Below, in pieces: positions 7,227 through 8,453 of a DNA stretch of 8,453 nucleotides; the stretch's first letter is position 1, and each line of letters opens with the position of its first letter. This stretch comes from an uncultured Catenibacterium sp. (GTDB lineage Bacteria > Bacillota_I > Bacilli_A > Erysipelotrichales > Coprobacillaceae). The notes below the pieces were generated by a model, which saw only the letters and a program-made list of their open reading frames with translations, did no database searches and had not been told where the DNA came from. The stretch spans positions 1 through 8,453 of the forward strand of contig UQGS01000068.1 of assembly GCA_900540685.1 (NCBI GenBank). The letters run 5' to 3'. The position numbers and the translations under genes are program-made.

Positions 7227-7310
7227 TGTTTTTGTTTAAATAGGTTGAGCTATGTATAAAAAATGCAGTTTATGCATATTCCTATGTATTATAAGACATA
7301 ATACTGAAAT
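7227..7310 (+). promoter_or_regulatory. Candidate LytTR operator and promoter for agrBD operon
   Basis: This stretch separates the regulator promoter from agrB. Two near-matches to the AgrA-type half-site [TA][AC][CA]GTTN[AG][TG] are TAGGTTGAG (7241-7249) and GCAGTTTAT (7265-7273), each 8 of 9, with starts 24 bases apart; classic AgrA pairs are nearer 21-22. The 8-mer CTATGTAT occurs at 7250-7257 and 7282-7289, 32 bases apart, about three helical turns. Possible -10 elements are TATTAT (7287-7292) and CATAAT (7297-7302); neither has a good -35, as expected for an activated promoter. The exact operator is a guess. Confidence 0.35.
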
Positions 7311-7317
7311 GAGTTTT

Positions 7318-7333
7318 GATATTTGATAATATC
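7318..7333. repeat. Perfect inverted repeat just before the agrB ribosome binding site
   Basis: GATATT-TGAT-AATATC is a perfect 6-bp inverted repeat ending four bases before the ACGGAGGG of agrB (7337-7344). It could be a weak mRNA hairpin or a protein site; being all AT except its ends, it could also be chance. Confidence 0.35.
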
Positions 7334-7351
7334 TATACGGAGGGAAAAGTG

Positions 7352-7882
7352 ATGGACTATTTACTTGAATGCTTAATAAGTAAATCTAAACAGGATTTAG
7401 ATATTGACATTGTTAAGTATGGTTATAAATTGCTTGTTTCTTCTATTGTTGGAACGTTGATGGTCTTGCTGGTTGCGTTTTTTATTTTTAAAATTGAAGA
7501 TGCCACTATATTCTTAATTAGTTTTTCTGTTTTAAGAAGATACAGTGGTGGATATCATTGTAAGACTTATGTACAGTGTAATTCTTTATTATTGCTTGCT
7601 TATTTTGGAAGTGTTGTATGGATGAAAATTGAAATGCATACAATTGAATATATGCTAGTTATAATAACACTTCTTCATATTATAAGAATTGCACCAATAA
7701 AGAATAAAAATAGAATATTAGACGGTGATCAAATTAAAAGAATTAAAAACAAGATGAGAATAATTGCAGCATTCTATTTTCTTGTTCTGATATATTGCTG
7801 GATATTTTCTCTAAAATCAGTAATAGGCTATTCAATTGTTTTAACATCATTATTAATGATTGGAGGTGAGCGCTATGGGTGA
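7352..7882 (+). CDS. agrB: AgrB-like autoinducer-peptide processing membrane peptidase
   Basis: AgrB is a membrane cysteine endopeptidase that removes the C-terminal tail of the AgrD propeptide and closes the ring of the signal. The product is 176 aa, at the short end for the family. The active-site block is RRYSGGYHCKTYVQC, with His69 and Cys76 separated as in S. aureus AgrB (His77/Cys84). The APIKNKNRIL block at about 114-123, with the following basic segment to about 136, is the usual cytoplasmic loop. Hydrophobic segments lie at about 27-46, 50-60, 79-92, 97-113, 137-153 and 157-171. The start is ATG 7352, seven bases after ACGGAGGG; an in-frame TTG at 7316 has no ribosome binding site. 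Its stop overlaps the following 49-codon peptide gene by eight bases, the usual agrBD coupling, and it is divergent from the regulator-kinase pair. Confidence 0.92.
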   Translation: MDYLLECLISKSKQDLDIDIVKYGYKLLVSSIVGTLMVLLVAFFIFKIEDATIFLISFSVLRRYSGGYHCKTYVQCNSLLLLAYFGSVVWMKIEMHTIEYMLVIITLLHIIRIAPIKNKNRILDGDQIKRIKNKMRIIAAFYFLVLIYCWIFSLKSVIGYSIVLTSLLMIGGERYG

Positions 7883-8024
7883 ATCGGTTTTTATATTTGT
7901 AGCGGAGATATTTGTAAAAGCTTGTTATAAAATAGGAATTAATTCATTGAATTATGCATCATTTCATTATATGCATGAACCAAAGCAACCAAAATCATTA
8001 GAGAAAATAAAAAAACAGAGATAG
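7875..8024 (+). CDS. agrD: AgrD-like autoinducer propeptide with Ser in the ring position
   Basis: A 49-aa propeptide in the agrD position, with GGAGGTG (7862-7868) six bases before its ATG. It has the three AgrD parts: an N-terminal hydrophobic, amphipathic segment (SVFIFVAEIFVKACYKIG, residues 4-21), a central core, and a charged, proline-containing tail EPKQPKSLEKIKKQR (35-49). The core NYASFHYMHEPKQP lines up without gaps with the Listeria AgrD region ACFMFVYEPKSP as I recall it, which places Ser29 where the ring cysteine normally is. The predicted signal is a five-residue lactone Ser-Phe-His-Tyr-Met, with or without a short N-terminal tail such as NYA. Serine lactones are known in a few agr and fsr systems. 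An alternative is that Cys17 forms the ring, but it sits inside the amphipathic segment and is far from the EPKxP processing landmark. The partners would be AgrB (processing) and the divergent kinase (sensing). Confidence 0.85.
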   Translation: MGESVFIFVAEIFVKACYKIGINSLNYASFHYMHEPKQPKSLEKIKKQR

Positions 8025-8035
8025 GAGAAATGATA

Positions 8036-8425
8036 ATGAAGAATTTAAAGAAAATAATTATGTCAAGCTTGTGTGTTGGAATTTTATCTATTAGTGCCGT
8101 AAGTGCAGCAGGATATGTAGGATATAAGTTGCCACGATTCCAAGGAAATAACTATACTAATTCACATTCAAAAACAACTTCAGCAAATTACATTACAAAT
8201 AAACTTGAAAATGTAGAAGGTACTAGTACTGTTACTTTCTGGGCTTGTAATTCTACAAAAAGACAGATTTCAAATGATTATGATCAGAAAAAAGGTAGTA
8301 CTGCAAATATTAAATTTACAACAAGTGGATATGCTGCAAAAGGAAAAGAAATTATTATGGGTATGGAAAATGCAAACTTTTCACCTGATACTGCATTTTG
8401 TTCTGGAACAGTGTATTATAGATAG
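8036..8425 (+). CDS. Small secreted protein of unknown function (possibly DUF2712-like)
   Basis: From ATG 8036 the product is 129 aa; AGGAG at 8023-8027 is eight bases away, while an ATG at 8030 is only two bases from it. A clear Sec signal peptide is present: MKNLKK, a hydrophobic stretch to about residue 20, then AVSA with cleavage likely after Ala24. That leaves a mature protein of about 105 aa, rich in Ser, Thr, Asn and Gly. There are two mature cysteines, Cys71 (FWACNS) and Cys122 (AFCSGT), which could form one disulphide. The pattern EG-x-T-x-V-TFW, a following KKGS, then GMENANFSPDT and a closing SGTVYYR resembles my recollection of DUF2712-type small secreted proteins; this is unverified. 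Lactococcin-972-like bacteriocins are another comparison, but the match is weak. It lies 11 bases after agrD in the same operon and ends in a terminator, so it is probably expressed with the signal genes. Confidence 0.85.
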   Translation: MKNLKKIIMSSLCVGILSISAVSAAGYVGYKLPRFQGNNYTNSHSKTTSANYITNKLENVEGTSTVTFWACNSTKRQISNDYDQKKGSTANIKFTTSGYAAKGKEIIMGMENANFSPDTAFCSGTVYYR

Positions 8426-8450
8426 AAACTGCTTATAGCAGTTTCATTTT
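8425..8450 (+). terminator. Rho-independent terminator of the agrBD-secreted protein operon
   Basis: GAAACTGC (8425-8432), loop TTATA, GCAGTTTC (8438-8445) is a perfect 8-bp hairpin followed by ATTTT. It begins on the last base of the stop codon, so the operon ends here. Confidence 0.88.
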
Positions 8451-8453
8451 AAA

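Noticed and set aside
7170..7351. RNAIII-like regulatory RNA in the divergent spacer
   Set aside because: The spacer is only about 180 bases, carries two promoters, and shows no long structured transcript with a terminator.

Overview
The window looks like low-GC Bacillota. The B. subtilis-like gene order in its first 5 kb, the small AT-rich genes and the AgrB/AgrD/LytTR set fit a gut Erysipelotrichia-type organism, but the genus cannot be fixed from this sequence. It has two parts that meet at a pair of back-to-back terminators around 5041-5117.

Left part (1-5077, all + strand): a conserved housekeeping cluster in the same order as B. subtilis yrrL-yrrM-yrrN-yrrO-udk-greA. It encodes the septal/lateral-wall lytic transglycosylase MltG, then three genes that fit one pathway, tRNA wobble-uridine 5-methoxylation (TrmR methyltransferase and the paired U32-family proteins TrhP1 and TrhP2), then uridine kinase and the transcript-cleavage factor GreA. 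From mltG to udk every stop overlaps the next start (1, 17, 17 and 11 bases), so translation is probably coupled. greA has its own extended -10 promoter and ends in a 12-bp hairpin terminator.

Right part (5030-8453): a visibly more AT-rich accessory locus, an agr-type peptide quorum-sensing system with an unusual layout. The sensor kinase (AgrC-like, GHKL) and response regulator (AgrA-like, LytTR) are on the minus strand. A divergent + operon carries agrB (membrane peptidase), a 49-codon agrD-like gene and a small secreted protein of unknown function, and ends in a perfect hairpin terminator. The 180-base divergent region holds a good promoter for the regulator and short repeats that could bind the LytTR protein.

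Most notable points: (i) the AgrD-like peptide has serine where Listeria and Staphylococcus AgrD have the ring cysteine, which predicts a lactone rather than a thiolactone signal; (ii) the kinase frame runs through its own terminator because of a nine-A homopolymer, and one more A would restore a normal stop just before the hairpin; (iii) a two-cysteine exported protein is co-transcribed with the signal genes and may be the product the system controls.
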